From the NCBI GenBank assembly GCA_900465665.1, contig UBJO01000010.1, positions 66,672 to 122,662 on the forward strand: DNA of 55,991 bases, read 5' to 3'. Below the pieces are notes generated by a model that had not been told where the DNA came from, made no database searches, and saw nothing but the letters and a program-made list of their open reading frames with translations. Origin of the DNA: Hyphomicrobiales bacterium. GTDB lineage: Bacteria; Pseudomonadota; Alphaproteobacteria; Rhizobiales; Rhizobiaceae. The translations under genes and the position numbers were made by a program. This document shows, piece by piece, positions 1 through 9,346 of this stretch (position 1 is its first letter; each line of letters begins with the position of its first letter).

Positions 1-2
1 GC

Positions 3-443
3 CCCCGCCAGCTCTGGCACCTGACGCCATCGGGCAACGCCCGCTTCCCCGACCGCCACGCCGAACTGACCGCGACGCTTCTCGCAACCATGGTCCAGAG
101 CCTCGGCTCCCAGGCGCTCGACACCGTCATCGCCGCCCGCGAGACTGAGACGCTGGCGCGCTACCGCAGCGAGATCACGGCAGAAGATCTCCCCACCCGC
201 GTCCGCCAGTTGGCCGGCATTCGCACCGACGAAGGCTACATGGCCGACAGCTGGCAGGAAGAAGACGGCTCGCTGCTCTTGATCGAAAACCACTGCCCCA
301 TCTGCGCCGCCGCCACCGCCTGCGCCGGCTTCTGCCGCTCCGAACTCGAAACCTTCCGCAGCATCCTCGGCGCCGACGTCGAGCGCGAGGAACACATCCT
401 CCACGGCGCGCGGCGTTGTGCTTACAGGATCAGCGCGGGCTAG
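3..443 (+). CDS. Cysteine-rich HTH-type transcriptional regulator, 5'-truncated
   Basis: The reading frame is open from the window edge, so the N-terminal DNA-binding part lies outside; the first ATG in frame (90) is internal. What remains is the C-terminal sensor half. It carries the pattern ENHCPIC, then GFC about a dozen residues later, then GARRCAYRI near the end. This four-cysteine layout is typical of the SufR-like/COG2345 regulator group, in which the cysteines can bind an Fe-S cluster. The family call is from pattern memory. Cluster binding is inference. The last 14 nt overlap the 3' end of the convergent MFS gene. Confidence 0.7.
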   Translation, partial: PRQLWHLTPSGNARFPDRHAELTATLLATMVQSLGSQALDTVIAARETETLARYRSEITAEDLPTRVRQLAGIRTDEGYMADSWQEEDGSLLLIENHCPICAAATACAGFCRSELETFRSILGADVEREEHILHGARRCAYRISAG

Positions 444-1653
444 CGGATTGCTGAAGCTGTTGCTTTTCAGCCTCCACGAATAGCAGCAGCAATATCGCGG
501 CAACGCCGACTCCGGCCGCCAGCAAGGCGGTTCCCGAATAGCTTGTGAAGCTTGTTCCCAGGGCAAAAATTCCCGCGCTGACGCCGTTTGCCGCAAAGGT
601 ATTGACCGAGATGAGTGATGTGCCGAGCCCTGGCCGGTCGGCAATCAGGTCCTGTAGGTAGGTGATGGGCACGCTCAGGATCGCCGCGCAACCGCAGGCG
701 TTGACGACGACGAGCGCATAGATTTGCCAAGGCGCGGTAACGAGGCTCAGCATCACAAGATAGACGCAATAGATCAGCGTCCCGGTAGCCAGGATATGGA
801 CGCTGCGAAAACGCCGCTGCAATGCGCCCCACATCAGCATGAACGGCATTTCCAGGAACGCGACCATGCCGGCTGTGATGCCCACATCCGCCACGCTGCC
901 GCCGGCATCATGAGTGATGATCAGCGGCGACACCACGCTGCTCAACCGCTGGAGGCCCAGCATCATCGACAAGATGCCGACACGCATCAGCACGCGAGGC
1001 GAGAAGACACGCGCGAGCGAACTGAAGAAGCCAACCTGTTGCGAGAACAACGCATCTTGCCTTGGCTCTGCCTTCGCCAGGAAGAGGTACAGGCAGAAGC
1101 AGACGAGGCTTGCCAGCCCGGCAATGCCGTATGCCGGCGTCATCGAGTGCGCGCTGACGAGATAGAGGCCGATCAAACCCGGCGCCAGCGCCCATGACCC
1201 GGAAAACAGCGCCCGTACCGTCGAAGTGATCGCAGCCGCCTTGCCGCGATCCATGGTGTTTGTTGCCGCGCGGATGCTCGCTAAAAGGACCGAATAGGTC
1301 GCGTTGCTGATCGGGATGAACAGCAGCACGCCGATCATGAAGGCGGCTGTATTGCGGAACGCGTAGATCATGCCGAAGCCGATCATGCCGCTTACCGACA
1401 GTGCCAGCACCAGCAGCCTGCGGTCGCCGAGCTTGTCGGACCAGATGCCGAGCGTCAGGCTGGTCACGACATTGATAAGGGCGGCGGCGAAGATCAGTAT
1501 CGAATAGGCGTGATCCGACATGCCGAGTTCGGTAATTCCGATGATGGATTGATACGGCATGGTTGAGGCATAGGTGAAGGCAAGCGTCACAAGCGTCAGC
1601 GACGGAATGCGTATTCGTTGATCGCGGAGAATGGACGAGAAGGCGGATGACAT
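430..1653 (-). CDS. MFS transporter, sugar-efflux-like
   Basis: A 407-residue, very hydrophobic protein with about 12 predicted membrane spans in two halves. The loop between helices 2 and 3 has GIWSDKLGDRR, the usual MFS cytoplasmic signature. It is an inner-membrane secondary transporter. The sequence is closest in style to small MFS exporters such as SetA-type sugar efflux pumps, but the substrate cannot be read from the sequence. It converges on the cysteine-rich regulator and stands alone, with no operon partner. The ATG start gives a short cytoplasmic N-terminus before the first helix, which fits the family. Confidence 0.85.
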   Translation of the reverse strand: MSSAFSSILRDQRIRIPSLTLVTLAFTYASTMPYQSIIGITELGMSDHAYSILIFAAALINVVTSLTLGIWSDKLGDRRLLVLALSVSGMIGFGMIYAFRNTAAFMIGVLLFIPISNATYSVLLASIRAATNTMDRGKAAAITSTVRALFSGSWALAPGLIGLYLVSAHSMTPAYGIAGLASLVCFCLYLFLAKAEPRQDALFSQQVGFFSSLARVFSPRVLMRVGILSMMLGLQRLSSVVSPLIITHDAGGSVADVGITAGMVAFLEMPFMLMWGALQRRFRSVHILATGTLIYCVYLVMLSLVTAPWQIYALVVVNACGCAAILSVPITYLQDLIADRPGLGTSLISVNTFAANGVSAGIFALGTSFTSYSGTALLAAGVGVAAILLLLFVEAEKQQLQQSASPR

Positions 1654-1759
1654 GCGGCGACTCCAGTTGCCAAAAGTCTAGACCCGCACCACCTGATTGC
1701 AACCTCGTGTCCGCGATGGCGTCCATTCAATTATGTGATCGATGTTTGGTGCCTTGACC

Positions 1760-2497
1760 CTAAAGCCCGATCCGCCCGATCGCCGGGATTTTCACGCCGG
1801 GATTGGCGACGTCGATGCCGGCGACTAGGCCCATGAAGTGCACTTCGAAGCCGCTGCGCTGGCCGGCGGCGATGCCGATCAGGCCGTAGAGGGTCGCGTG
1901 CATGTCGCGTCCGTCGGCGTCGATCGCAAACATCCGCCCGTCGCTGAGGTAGTCGCGCCCGACCGCATCCGGCGACAGCACCGCGTCGAGATCGGGCACC
2001 GCGCGCAGCACATGCGCGACGAAGCTGTTAGAATTCGGGCCGGGATAAATGCGGTAGTCGCCGACGCCGGCATAGGGATAGGATTGGATCGCCGTCTCGA
2101 CGGCCGGAATGAGCCTCTGGGCCTCGTCGCCGGAGATTTCCTTCACGATATGAGGCGTGTTGGAATACCAGTAGGCGTCCGCGACATAGTTGTTGCGGCG
2201 GATCGGAGAGCCCCAGCCGACCTTGTCGTAGCGATTGTAGGTCGCGTCGCCTTTGGCCTTGGTGACGATCCACGAGTGGCTGGCGACCGCGCCCTTCAGC
2301 CCGCCGGTGCTTGCCGACATGATGTAGATCTTGGCGTCCCCGCTGGCGCCAGCCTTCGGCAGCACGCCCGATGTGCCCCATTCGGCCTCCCGCCATGAGC
2401 TTGGATGGTTCTGCAGCGACCACCACCCGGCCGATGCCAGGGCCGGCAGCAGATAGACGACGAGGATGAGAAGAAGGAGCCGTTTGATATGACGCAT
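1760..2497 (-). CDS. DUF3750 family exported or membrane-anchored protein
   Basis: I chose the ATG at 2497 (MRHIKR) because it is followed directly by a basic then hydrophobic segment (LLLLILVVYLLPALASAGWW) that looks like a signal peptide or membrane anchor. The longer frame from 2584 would put 29 polar residues in front. The mature part has conserved-looking aromatic and Asn/Tyr-rich stretches (HSWIVTKAKG, RNNYVADAYWYSNTPH, YRIYPGPNSNSF) that I associate with DUF3750, a family of unknown function common in rhizobia. The HSW and PGPNSNSF motifs resemble a permuted papain-like (NlpC/P60-type) arrangement, but that is speculation. It is divergent from the asparaginase gene. Confidence 0.75.
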   Translation of the reverse strand: MRHIKRLLLLILVVYLLPALASAGWWSLQNHPSSWREAEWGTSGVLPKAGASGDAKIYIMSASTGGLKGAVASHSWIVTKAKGDATYNRYDKVGWGSPIRRNNYVADAYWYSNTPHIVKEISGDEAQRLIPAVETAIQSYPYAGVGDYRIYPGPNSNSFVAHVLRAVPDLDAVLSPDAVGRDYLSDGRMFAIDADGRDMHATLYGLIGIAAGQRSGFEVHFMGLVAGIDVANPGVKIPAIGRIGL

Positions 2498-2652
2498 GAA
2501 ACGCCGGGGACCTTTGCTGACGTGCGGTTGCTGCCAAGAATGTGACGAGCAAGATGGCGCAATTGCGCCGCTCTTTTTCAACATGAACCCGATTGCTTTA
2601 TCGCGCCCATCATTTATGCGTGACAGCCTGTTCAGAATATCAGGATAAGCTC

Positions 2653-3660
2653 ATGACCAATCCCGTCACCGTTGAAGTCACCCGCGGCGCGCGCGTCGAA
2701 AGCCGGCATCGCGGCGCCGTCATCGCGGTCGATGGCGATGGCAAGGTTGTCTTTTCGCTTGGCGATGTCGAGGCGCCCACCTTTCCACGTTCGGCCTGCA
2801 AGGCCATGCAAGCGCTGCCGCTGGTCGAAAGCGGCGCCGCCGATGCTTATGGTTTCGGCGACAAGGAGCTGGCGCTCGCCTGCTCCTCGCACAATGGCGA
2901 GGACGAGCATGTTGCGGTCGCAGCCTCTATGCTGGCGCGCGCCGGCCGCGATGTCGAAACGCTCGAATGCGGCGGCCACTGGTCGTCGAGCCAGAAGGTG
3001 CTGATCCATCAGGCCCGCACGATGGAAAAGCCGACGGCGCTGCATAACAATTGCTCCGGCAAGCATTCCGGCTTCGTCTGCACCTGCGTGCACCAGGGCG
3101 TCGATCCCAAGGGCTATATCGGTTACGACCACCCGCTTCAGCGCGAGATCCGCGCCACCATGGAAAGCCTGACCGGCGCCGTGCTCGGTCATGACAATTG
3201 CGGCACCGACGGCTGCTCGATCCCGACTTACGCCGTGCCGCTGAAGGGGCTGGCGCATGGCTTCGCCAGGATGGCGACCGGCAACGGGCTGGAACCATTG
3301 CGCGCCAACGCCTCGCGCCGCCTGTTCGATGCCTGCATGGCCGAGCCCTTCTATGTCGCCGGCACCGGCCGCTTCTGCACGAAGCTGATGCAGTTGGCCC
3401 CCGGCCGCATCTTCGCCAAGACGGGTGCCGAGGGCGTCTTCTGCGCCGCTATCCCCGACCAGGGCATCTCGATCGCCGTCAAATGCGACGACGGTCATGC
3501 CCGCGCCGCCGAAAGCATGGTTGCCGCCGCACTCGTCCGCTTCTTCGACAAGGATAGCGCCATCGGCGTCGGTCTGGCAGAGCTGGCTACTTCAAGCATG
3601 CACAACTGGAATGGTATTCACGTCGGCGACATTCGCGCGGCGGCGGTACTCTCTGATTAA
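2653..3660 (+). CDS. L-asparaginase, rhizobial type (AnsA/COG4448 family)
   Basis: Hydrolyses L-asparagine to aspartate and ammonia in the cytoplasm. The protein is 335 residues from the ATG at 2653 (MTNPV); the frame opens further upstream at 2593, but no start there fits as well. Residues matching the active site described for Rhizobium etli ReAV are all present: the Ser-x-x-Lys pair (S47, K50 in PRSACK), the Cys-x-x-Lys zinc site (C134, K137 in NNCSGKHSG) and the second Cys (C188 in DNCGTDGCSIPTY). This class is unrelated to the E. coli asparaginases. It is a single gene with no obvious operon partner, divergent from the DUF3750 gene. Confidence 0.93.
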   Translation: MTNPVTVEVTRGARVESRHRGAVIAVDGDGKVVFSLGDVEAPTFPRSACKAMQALPLVESGAADAYGFGDKELALACSSHNGEDEHVAVAASMLARAGRDVETLECGGHWSSSQKVLIHQARTMEKPTALHNNCSGKHSGFVCTCVHQGVDPKGYIGYDHPLQREIRATMESLTGAVLGHDNCGTDGCSIPTYAVPLKGLAHGFARMATGNGLEPLRANASRRLFDACMAEPFYVAGTGRFCTKLMQLAPGRIFAKTGAEGVFCAAIPDQGISIAVKCDDGHARAAESMVAAALVRFFDKDSAIGVGLAELATSSMHNWNGIHVGDIRAAAVLSD

Positions 3661-3800
3661 AGCGTGCCGGAACGATACATTCTGAATATCAAAGATAGCC
3701 AATTCTAATATATGCGAAACTGAACCGGATGACGGCGCGTGCGCTTTCATGCGGTTAAGCTACTCTTGGCGCAGTACATCGATTGCCATGAGGGCAGGAT

Positions 3801-4550
3801 ATGTTTGCAGGCCGCTATCTCTGGTGGATGCTGATCGCTCTGGCGGTCTTCCTGTTCTTTGCCATGAGCTTCGATTACGTCACCTGGGCAACGGTCGCGA
3901 CATCGAGTTGCGCGCGGGTTGCCGGCTCCTGTGGCCCGCTGATCCTGATGATGACCGGCACGATCAAGCCGATCGGCTATTACATCGCCGGCGGCATCAT
4001 CCTCGTCGTCACCTTTGCCCGTATTCACCACATCGGCATGAGCTGGCTCTGGTGCCTCTTCGTGCTCGTCCTCTTCGGCGCCTCGGCGCCATTTCCACTT
4101 CTGCTCGCCAATGTCTGGACCGGCCAGATGAATTCGGAAATGGTCATGCAGAACCTGCCGGCGGCTTTCCCGTTCCTCGTGGTGTTCTGCACCTATATCG
4201 GCTGGTCGTTCGAGGATGGAGGGGGCAGGCCGCTCGGTCCCTGGCGCTGGCTGCGCGTCGCGATCCGGCTTTCTGCCGTATATGGCGCGCTGGCCGCACT
4301 CGCGCAGACACCCACCTTCGCCTGGATACCCGGCCGCTTGCTCGACATGCCCGCGCTCTCGGTCCTGCTGGCCACCTGGCAACCGAAGCTGGAGACGGCG
4401 CTCACGCTTGGCGCATTGGATGATCGGCTGGCCTATCTGGCCCTTGCAGTCTTCTCCGTCGCGCTCGCTGCAAGCCTGTTCGGCCCGCACCTCGCGGACC
4501 TCCGTTCCCGCCTGATGGCACCGGTCATGCTGAAAGGATCGCGCCGTTGA
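3801..4550 (+). CDS. Integral membrane protein of unknown function
   Basis: A 249-residue protein with about five to six hydrophobic segments (roughly residues 5-22, 45-70, 80-100, 118-137, 150-168 and 212-228). The loops are short and I recognise no catalytic motif. Three cysteines lie in a short stretch near residues 37-44 (SSCARVAGSC). ATG start at 3801, with GGCAGG a few bases upstream as a possible ribosome site. Its 3' end overlaps the convergent DeoR regulator by 26 nt. I do not recognise the family. Confidence 0.7.
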   Translation: MFAGRYLWWMLIALAVFLFFAMSFDYVTWATVATSSCARVAGSCGPLILMMTGTIKPIGYYIAGGIILVVTFARIHHIGMSWLWCLFVLVLFGASAPFPLLLANVWTGQMNSEMVMQNLPAAFPFLVVFCTYIGWSFEDGGGRPLGPWRWLRVAIRLSAVYGALAALAQTPTFAWIPGRLLDMPALSVLLATWQPKLETALTLGALDDRLAYLALAVFSVALAASLFGPHLADLRSRLMAPVMLKGSRR

Positions 4551-5280
4551 GGCTGCGATAGGGCGCAAGCTGCGCCTCGTCGATATCGTCAGGCACGATC
4601 AATCCCGAAACCGAAGCGACCGGCAGAACCTGGCAGGCGGATGCCCGGTCGAGCTTGTCCGCCGTCAGCAGCACATAGGTTTCGATCGCGCAGCCGGCGA
4701 TATGCCGCTTGATCGCGGCCTCCTCGAAATCCCCCGTCGACAGCCCATGCACGGGATGCGCCGCCGTCACCCCGAGGAAGAACAGATCCGCCCGCAGCTG
4801 CGATATCGCGGCCATCGCGACGGCGCCGACAGCCACCATCGAATGCTTGTAGAGCTTGCCGCCGATCAGGATCACCTCGGCGCTCGGATGATGCTCGAGT
4901 TCGGCGGCGATCGTCGGGCTGTGGGTGACGATGGTGACCGATAGCCCACGCGGCAATTGCCGGGCGATCTCCGCCGTGGTCGTGCCGCCGTCGAGAAACA
5001 CCATCTGGCCCGGCTTGATCAGCCCGATCGCTCTTGCCGCAAGCCGCTGCTTGGCGTCGCGCGACACATCCTTGCGGGTCGTAAAATCGGGCAGCTCCGG
5101 CGAGAGCGGCATCGCGCCGCCATGCACGCGCTTCAAGAGCCCCTCCGCCGCCATCTCGCGAAGGTCGCGACGGATCGTGTCTTCCGACACGGAGAGATCC
5201 TCGGCCACCCGCTTGGCAATCACCTGGCCGTCGCGGCGCAGCAGGTCGAGGATCAGTGTCTTGCGTTGAGAGGTCAGCAT
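4525..5280 (-). CDS. DeoR/GlpR family transcriptional regulator
   Basis: The N-terminal winged helix is clear: RKTLILDLLRRDGQVIAKRVAE followed by LSVSEDTIRRDLREM and LKRVHGGAM, the DeoR signature. The C-terminal domain has the sugar-phosphate-sensing fold, with FLDGGTTTAEIARQL (the phosphate-binding loop) and VILIGGKLY. I start it at the ATG at 5280 (MLTSQRKT), the usual DeoR beginning; the frame also runs to 5334. Members of this family usually repress sugar or polyol genes and are released by a phosphorylated sugar. No sugar catabolic gene is adjacent. It is divergent from the DUF4406 gene, which is the nearest possible target. Confidence 0.88.
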   Translation of the reverse strand: MLTSQRKTLILDLLRRDGQVIAKRVAEDLSVSEDTIRRDLREMAAEGLLKRVHGGAMPLSPELPDFTTRKDVSRDAKQRLAARAIGLIKPGQMVFLDGGTTTAEIARQLPRGLSVTIVTHSPTIAAELEHHPSAEVILIGGKLYKHSMVAVGAVAMAAISQLRADLFFLGVTAAHPVHGLSTGDFEEAAIKRHIAGCAIETYVLLTADKLDRASACQVLPVASVSGLIVPDDIDEAQLAPYRSLNGAILSA

Positions 5281-5345
5281 CGGGCTCACGAAGTTGAATG
5301 AATTTTCTTGAGTTTGCACGAAATGATTCGACAATCAAGAAATAT

Positions 5346-5373
5346 CATGCATTTTCACGCAATCCCGTGCATG
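5346..5373. promoter_or_regulatory. Candidate operator between the DeoR regulator and the DUF4406 gene
   Basis: CATGCA (5346-5351) and TGCATG (5368-5373) form an inverted repeat with a 16-nt spacer in the divergent intergenic region, and TCACG/CGTG lie inside it. The position suits control of one or both genes. The arms are short, so the call is weak. Confidence 0.3.
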
Positions 5374-5398
5374 AAGCCGGGAGTTGAGGAGAAAAGAC

Positions 5399-5764
5399 AT
5401 GTTGATCTTGATCGCAGGCCCCTATCGTTCCGGAACCGGTGACGATCCGGCGAAGATGGCGGCCAACCTGCAGCGGCTGGAAGCGCCGTCGCATGCCCTG
5501 TTCGAAGCCGGCCATGTGCCGATGATCGGCGAATGGGTCGCCCTGCCGGTCTGGCATGCCGCCGGCGGCAAAAGCGTGGGCGATGATCTCTACGAGCGGA
5601 TATTCCACCCCGTCGCCGGCCGCCTGCTGCAATTGTGCGAAGGCGTGCTGCGGCTGGAAGGCGAATCCAAGGGCGCCGACAACGATGTCCGCATCGCGAG
5701 AGAGCGCGGCATTCCCGTCTGGTACAAATTGGAAGACGTGCCGGGCTGCGCCAAGGCCTCTTGA
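5399..5764 (+). CDS. DUF4406 family protein (nucleoside deoxyribosyltransferase-like fold)
   Basis: A 121-residue protein starting at the ATG at 5399, placed seven bases after the strong ribosome site GAGGAG (5386-5391); a TTG further upstream is a poorer choice. It opens with LILIAGPYRSGTGDDP, matching the nucleotide-binding start of the nucleoside 2-deoxyribosyltransferase-like superfamily, and continues with LFEAGHVPMIGEW and a late SKGADNDVRIARERGIPVW, where the acidic Asn-Asp region matches the family's catalytic area. Substrate unknown. It may salvage or hydrolyse a modified nucleoside, but this is inference from the fold. Confidence 0.75.
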   Translation: MLILIAGPYRSGTGDDPAKMAANLQRLEAPSHALFEAGHVPMIGEWVALPVWHAAGGKSVGDDLYERIFHPVAGRLLQLCEGVLRLEGESKGADNDVRIARERGIPVWYKLEDVPGCAKAS

Positions 5765-5869
5765 AGCTACGCCAGAGACAAATCGGGGAGGCCGCGCATG
5801 CGGTCTCTCTTTCTCGCTCGCAATCCGTCGTGCGCGCTCTATGCTGTCTAAGAAAAGACAGGAGTCGTC

Positions 5870-6490
5870 ATGCTGACATTGTATTTCGCGCCCGGCACAT
5901 GTTCCCGCGCCAGCCTCATCGCACTCGAGGAATCGGGCCTTCCCTTCGAGGCGAAGCGGATCGATACCGCCAATGGCGAACAGCGCTCCGAGGCCTATCT
6001 CAAGATCAATCCCAAGGGCCGCGTTCCGGCACTTGCCACCGAAAAGGGCGTGCTCACCGAAACGCCGGCGATCCTGGCCTATATCGCCGCCATCGCGCCG
6101 GCGGCCGGCCTTGCGCCGCTCGACGACCCCTTCGAATTCGCCCGCCTGCAGGCCTTCAACAGCTACATCTGCTCGACGGTGCATGTGAACCACGCGCACG
6201 GCCGCCGCGCCAGCCGCTGGGCCGATGACGTTGCAGCCCATGAGGCGATGAAGGCCAAGGTGCCGGAGACCATGGCGGAGAGCTTCGCGCTGATCGAAGA
6301 CGGCATGTTCGCCGGTCCCTGGGTGATGGGCGAGCGTTACTCCGTCGCCGATCCCTATCTCTTCGTCATGACCGGCTGGCTGCCGAGCGACGATGTCGAC
6401 CCGGCGCGCTTCCCGAAGGTGGCCGACCACTACGCCCGCATGCTCGAGCGCCCGGCCGTGCAGCGCGCGCTCGCCCGCGAAAAGGCGTAA
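5870..6490 (+). CDS. Glutathione S-transferase, bacterial beta-class-like
   Basis: 206 residues, the usual GST length. The thioredoxin-like N-terminal domain begins YFAPGTCSRASLIALEESG, with the Cys at residue 10 that is typical of beta-class bacterial enzymes. The glutathione-binding region follows as NPKGRVPAL and LTETPAILAYIA. An all-helical C-terminal domain ends with YSVADPYLFVMTGW, the conserved N-capping motif. A cytoplasmic detoxification role is expected. Ribosome site AGGAG lies upstream of the ATG. It converges on the YjbR-like gene with only 6 nt between the stops. Confidence 0.92.
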   Translation: MLTLYFAPGTCSRASLIALEESGLPFEAKRIDTANGEQRSEAYLKINPKGRVPALATEKGVLTETPAILAYIAAIAPAAGLAPLDDPFEFARLQAFNSYICSTVHVNHAHGRRASRWADDVAAHEAMKAKVPETMAESFALIEDGMFAGPWVMGERYSVADPYLFVMTGWLPSDDVDPARFPKVADHYARMLERPAVQRALAREKA

Positions 6491-6496
6491 GCCGCG

Positions 6497-6850
6497 TCAA
6501 CGCTGGTAACTTGCCGCAAGCTTCTTCGGCGCGCGCAATCGCCACGCGCCGATCAGCCGATCGGTCAGTTCCGCATCGCCGATGACGTCGATGCGCACGG
6601 GCAGATACTGCCAGCCGACATAATGCGGTGTCTGAAAATAGATCTCGGGCGCGAGCGCAAGCAGCGCTTCCTTCTCGTCGAGCGAGATCGAGATCACGAT
6701 CGTCTCGTTATCCTTCACGGCCACGAAGGACTTGCCCCCGACCTTTAGCGCATGGTTGCCGTAGGACGTGCCTTCCTCGACGCCGGGCAGTTTCGCCTCG
6801 GCAACAAGCCGCAGCAGCCGCTTGAAGATCGCATCGATATCCTCAGCCAT
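6497..6850 (-). CDS. MmcQ/YjbR family protein
   Basis: 117 residues, standard for this small alpha/beta family with a CyaY-like fold. Characteristic stretches are VEEGTSYGNHALKVGGKSFVA, then YFQTPHYVGWQYLPVRI and a basic C-terminal RAPKKLAASYQ. The family is described as DNA-binding-like, but no biochemical function is established. It lies between two glutathione S-transferase genes and is on the same strand as the second one, 76 nt downstream of it, so they could be cotranscribed. Confidence 0.88.
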   Translation of the reverse strand: MAEDIDAIFKRLLRLVAEAKLPGVEEGTSYGNHALKVGGKSFVAVKDNETIVISISLDEKEALLALAPEIYFQTPHYVGWQYLPVRIDVIGDAELTDRLIGAWRLRAPKKLAASYQR

Positions 6851-6926
6851 GCGTCACTCCCGGTCCTCGTCCGGGAGAGCCTAGCAGATTTCGGAGCATA
6901 CGCGCAGACCCGCGAAGCTCGGCCGA

Positions 6927-7586
6927 TCACACCGCTTCTTTGGAGCGTGCCGCCTGCATGGCGATATAGGCCGGGCGGGCCTGGCAGCGCTTGATCCAAG
7001 CATCGACCTTCGGATGCGCGTCGAACAGCGCCTGCTCCGACTGGGCATAGCGCAGCACTTCGGCAAGGTTGAGATCGGCGGCGGTGAAGCGGTTGCCGAC
7101 GAGATAGTCGTTGGTGGCGAGATGCGTCTCCAGCACCGCTAGCGGCCGCTTCAGCGAGCGGCTGGCCACCGCGATGGTCGCCTTGCCTTCCTCGGTGTCT
7201 TCCATCTCGTTGTCGTAGGTCATCACCAGCTTGATCGTGTGCACCTCGACCTCGGTCGCCGCCCACATCGTCCACATGGTCAGAAGGCCGTCTTCCTCTA
7301 CGCTCTGGCCAGCGAGCGAGCCGCCGTGCTTGCGAGCGAGATAGAGCGTGATCGCCAGTGACTCGTGCATGACGAGATCGCCGTCCTTGATGGCCGGGAT
7401 GAGCCCCATCGGATTGATGGCTATAAAGTCCGGCGACAGCGTATTGACCGGCGCATCCGATGCCAGCGGGTTGTCGAGCCGTCGCGCCTGCAGCACGGGG
7501 ACGGATGTGAATTCCAGCCCGAACTCTTCCGCCATCCAGTAGACGCGCGAGGCGCGCGAGCGGTAAACGCCGTAGATTGTCAGCAT
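6927..7586 (-). CDS. Glutathione S-transferase family protein
   Basis: 219 residues. The N-terminal thioredoxin-like domain starts [25 protein letters not shown]; the motif [28 protein letters not shown] is the glutathione-binding cis-Pro and Glu-Ser pair. The C-terminal helical domain contains [19 protein letters not shown]. Unlike the other GST in the window there is no N-terminal Cys; the Ser/Arg near residue 10 would be the catalytic area. A cytoplasmic conjugating enzyme is likely, substrate unknown. It may share a transcript with the YjbR-like gene downstream. Confidence 0.9.
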   Translation of the reverse strand: MLTIYGVYRSRASRVYWMAEEFGLEFTSVPVLQARRLDNPLASDAPVNTLSPDFIAINPMGLIPAIKDGDLVMHESLAITLYLARKHGGSLAGQSVEEDGLLTMWTMWAATEVEVHTIKLVMTYDNEMEDTEEGKATIAVASRSLKRPLAVLETHLATNDYLVGNRFTAADLNLAEVLRYAQSEQALFDAHPKVDAWIKRCQARPAYIAMQAARSKEAV

Positions 7587-7745
7587 GATGATGTGCCCCT
7601 CTTCAAATCTGCCGCGAGCCTAGAGGCTAGGGCGATCGAGCGGAAGCTTTCAAGGCTGATAGGTCAATCAAAGCTTTTGATGGTGACTTAAGGCTCGTCG
7701 CATGTCGGTGCCGCAAAACCGCTGCACACTTTTGCGCGACATGCT

Positions 7746-9119
7746 TCACGACACGCGATTGCGCTCGATGGTCAGATGCGCGTAGCCGCCGGCGCCGTCC
7801 GCCAGTTCTCCCGACATCTTCTTGTCCCACGCAAACCCGACCACCGCGCCCTCGGCCATATCCTGAAACACGTTGTCGGTGATAACGGCCGTTCCAGCCC
7901 CATCGACGACCGAAACCGCGCAGCCGACCGGCGCCTTGCGGATGACGTTGCCCGTGACCACCAGGTTGCGCATGTAGGGACCCCAGCCGAGCTGCATGCC
8001 CCATCTCGGCGCACCCTCGATGATGTTGTTCGAAACCAGCGTATCGGCCTCGGCGGCAATGCCGATGCCGAAGCTCACATCCGGCTTGTAGGGTCCGTCG
8101 AGTTTCAGATTGCGCACGACGTTGCCGGTGACGCTGGCAAGCCTGCCGCCCTTGTCGAAATTGGCGATCGAGATGCCGTTGGCGGCCCCGTCGATCATGT
8201 TGTTTGCGACCACGGCGCCCTCGAACTCGAATTCGACATAGATCGCCGTCTCGCCCGATCGCCGGCACTGGTTGCCTGATATCTGCACGTCGGAGGTCGA
8301 GTTGGCGCGGATCGCGGTGAAGGCGCAGTCGGAGATGTGGTTGTTGGCGACCATGACATTGTCGGCGCGAAACAGGTTGATGCCGTTGCCGTTCTGCCCG
8401 GTCCCTCCATCGGTCGCGCCGATCCTGTAGATCCGATTGCCGCTGACGATGCTGTCATCGGCCGCCTTCTTCCAGCGATGGATCAGAATGCCGCCATTGC
8501 CGCAATCGAATACCTCATTATTGGTCACCGAAAGACCCGAGGATTCAACCGCGTAGAGCCCGGATTGCGCGGCCCCCGATATGCGGCTGCGCTCGACCCG
8601 GCCACCGCAACGCTCCAGCTGCAGCGCATGCTTGCGGCTTCCCGAGATCTCGCAATTGTCGATCACGACGTCGTCGACGCCGGTGAACTGCACCAACGCG
8701 GATGCGTCGTCGCCAAGCCAGCGGTTCTGCCCGTCGATCACGATATTGGAGAGCTCGATGCGCTTGACATTCTCGGCGGTAAACAGCCGTCCGTCGCCGG
8801 TGTAGACAATCCGCGACGCGCCCGGCACGCCGGTGATGCGCGTGTTGTCTGGTAGGGTCAGGTTCGACACCTTGTAGACACCCGGCGGCAGAAACACCGG
8901 AACGTTCTCCGCCGACGCGTCGTCGATCATCTTCTGCAGGCTGCTGCTCTTGCGGTCACCGGGATCGGGTGCGGCCTTGTATTTCACCGCGTCGATCGAC
9001 CCGCGCAGATCCGGCTGCTGGCTCGCGGCGAAGGCGGGCGGGGCAAGCAGGGCGACGGTGGAGCAGGCGGCAAGGCGCAAGATGGTCCGGCGGGACGACA
9101 GGAGAGGTGATTTGTTCAT
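7746..9119 (-). CDS. Tat-exported right-handed beta-helix protein (TIGR03808 type)
   Basis: The N-terminus has a Tat signal: SSRRTILRLAACSTVALLAPPAFA, with the twin arginine at about residues 9-10. The rest is a run of short imperfect repeats of the form NNxIxxxGxxGI (for example NNEVFDCGNGGILI, NNHISDCAFTAIRA, GNVIRKAPVGCAVSV), the pattern of a parallel beta-helix like pectate lyases. I recognise it as the TIGR03808 family, found in rhizobia as Tat-translocated repetitive proteins. No lyase active site is evident. Start at 9119 (MNKSPLL); an ATG four codons upstream is also possible. A periplasmic location is expected; function unknown. Confidence 0.85.
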   Translation of the reverse strand: MNKSPLLSSRRTILRLAACSTVALLAPPAFAASQQPDLRGSIDAVKYKAAPDPGDRKSSSLQKMIDDASAENVPVFLPPGVYKVSNLTLPDNTRITGVPGASRIVYTGDGRLFTAENVKRIELSNIVIDGQNRWLGDDASALVQFTGVDDVVIDNCEISGSRKHALQLERCGGRVERSRISGAAQSGLYAVESSGLSVTNNEVFDCGNGGILIHRWKKAADDSIVSGNRIYRIGATDGGTGQNGNGINLFRADNVMVANNHISDCAFTAIRANSTSDVQISGNQCRRSGETAIYVEFEFEGAVVANNMIDGAANGISIANFDKGGRLASVTGNVVRNLKLDGPYKPDVSFGIGIAAEADTLVSNNIIEGAPRWGMQLGWGPYMRNLVVTGNVIRKAPVGCAVSVVDGAGTAVITDNVFQDMAEGAVVGFAWDKKMSGELADGAGGYAHLTIERNRVS

Positions 9120-9262
9120 GATTTCCGCCATGCAGGAACCGTGCCGCGATCAAAGTATCATTTTGGCACACCCGAGGTTGCGAGCATTATTATTTATTAG
9201 TCATGGGATTCGCGCAGTGATGTTGGCTTCTGATTCACCTTTTTATTTGAGTGTGGCCGGGT

Positions 9263-9284
9263 AATCCGGAAGCATATCCGGATT
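9263..9284. promoter_or_regulatory. Inverted repeat upstream of the GGDEF-EAL gene
   Basis: AATCCGGA (9263-9270) and TCCGGATT (9277-9284) are perfect 8-nt arms around a 6-nt spacer, 62 nt before the start codon of the c-di-GMP gene. It could be a dimeric regulator site or a small hairpin in the leader. No T-run follows, so it is not a terminator. Confidence 0.4.
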
Positions 9285-9346
9285 TACTATGTGAATGACG
9301 GTGTTTGATGGCGTGGTTGCCGTCGCGACCACTCTGGAGACTGACA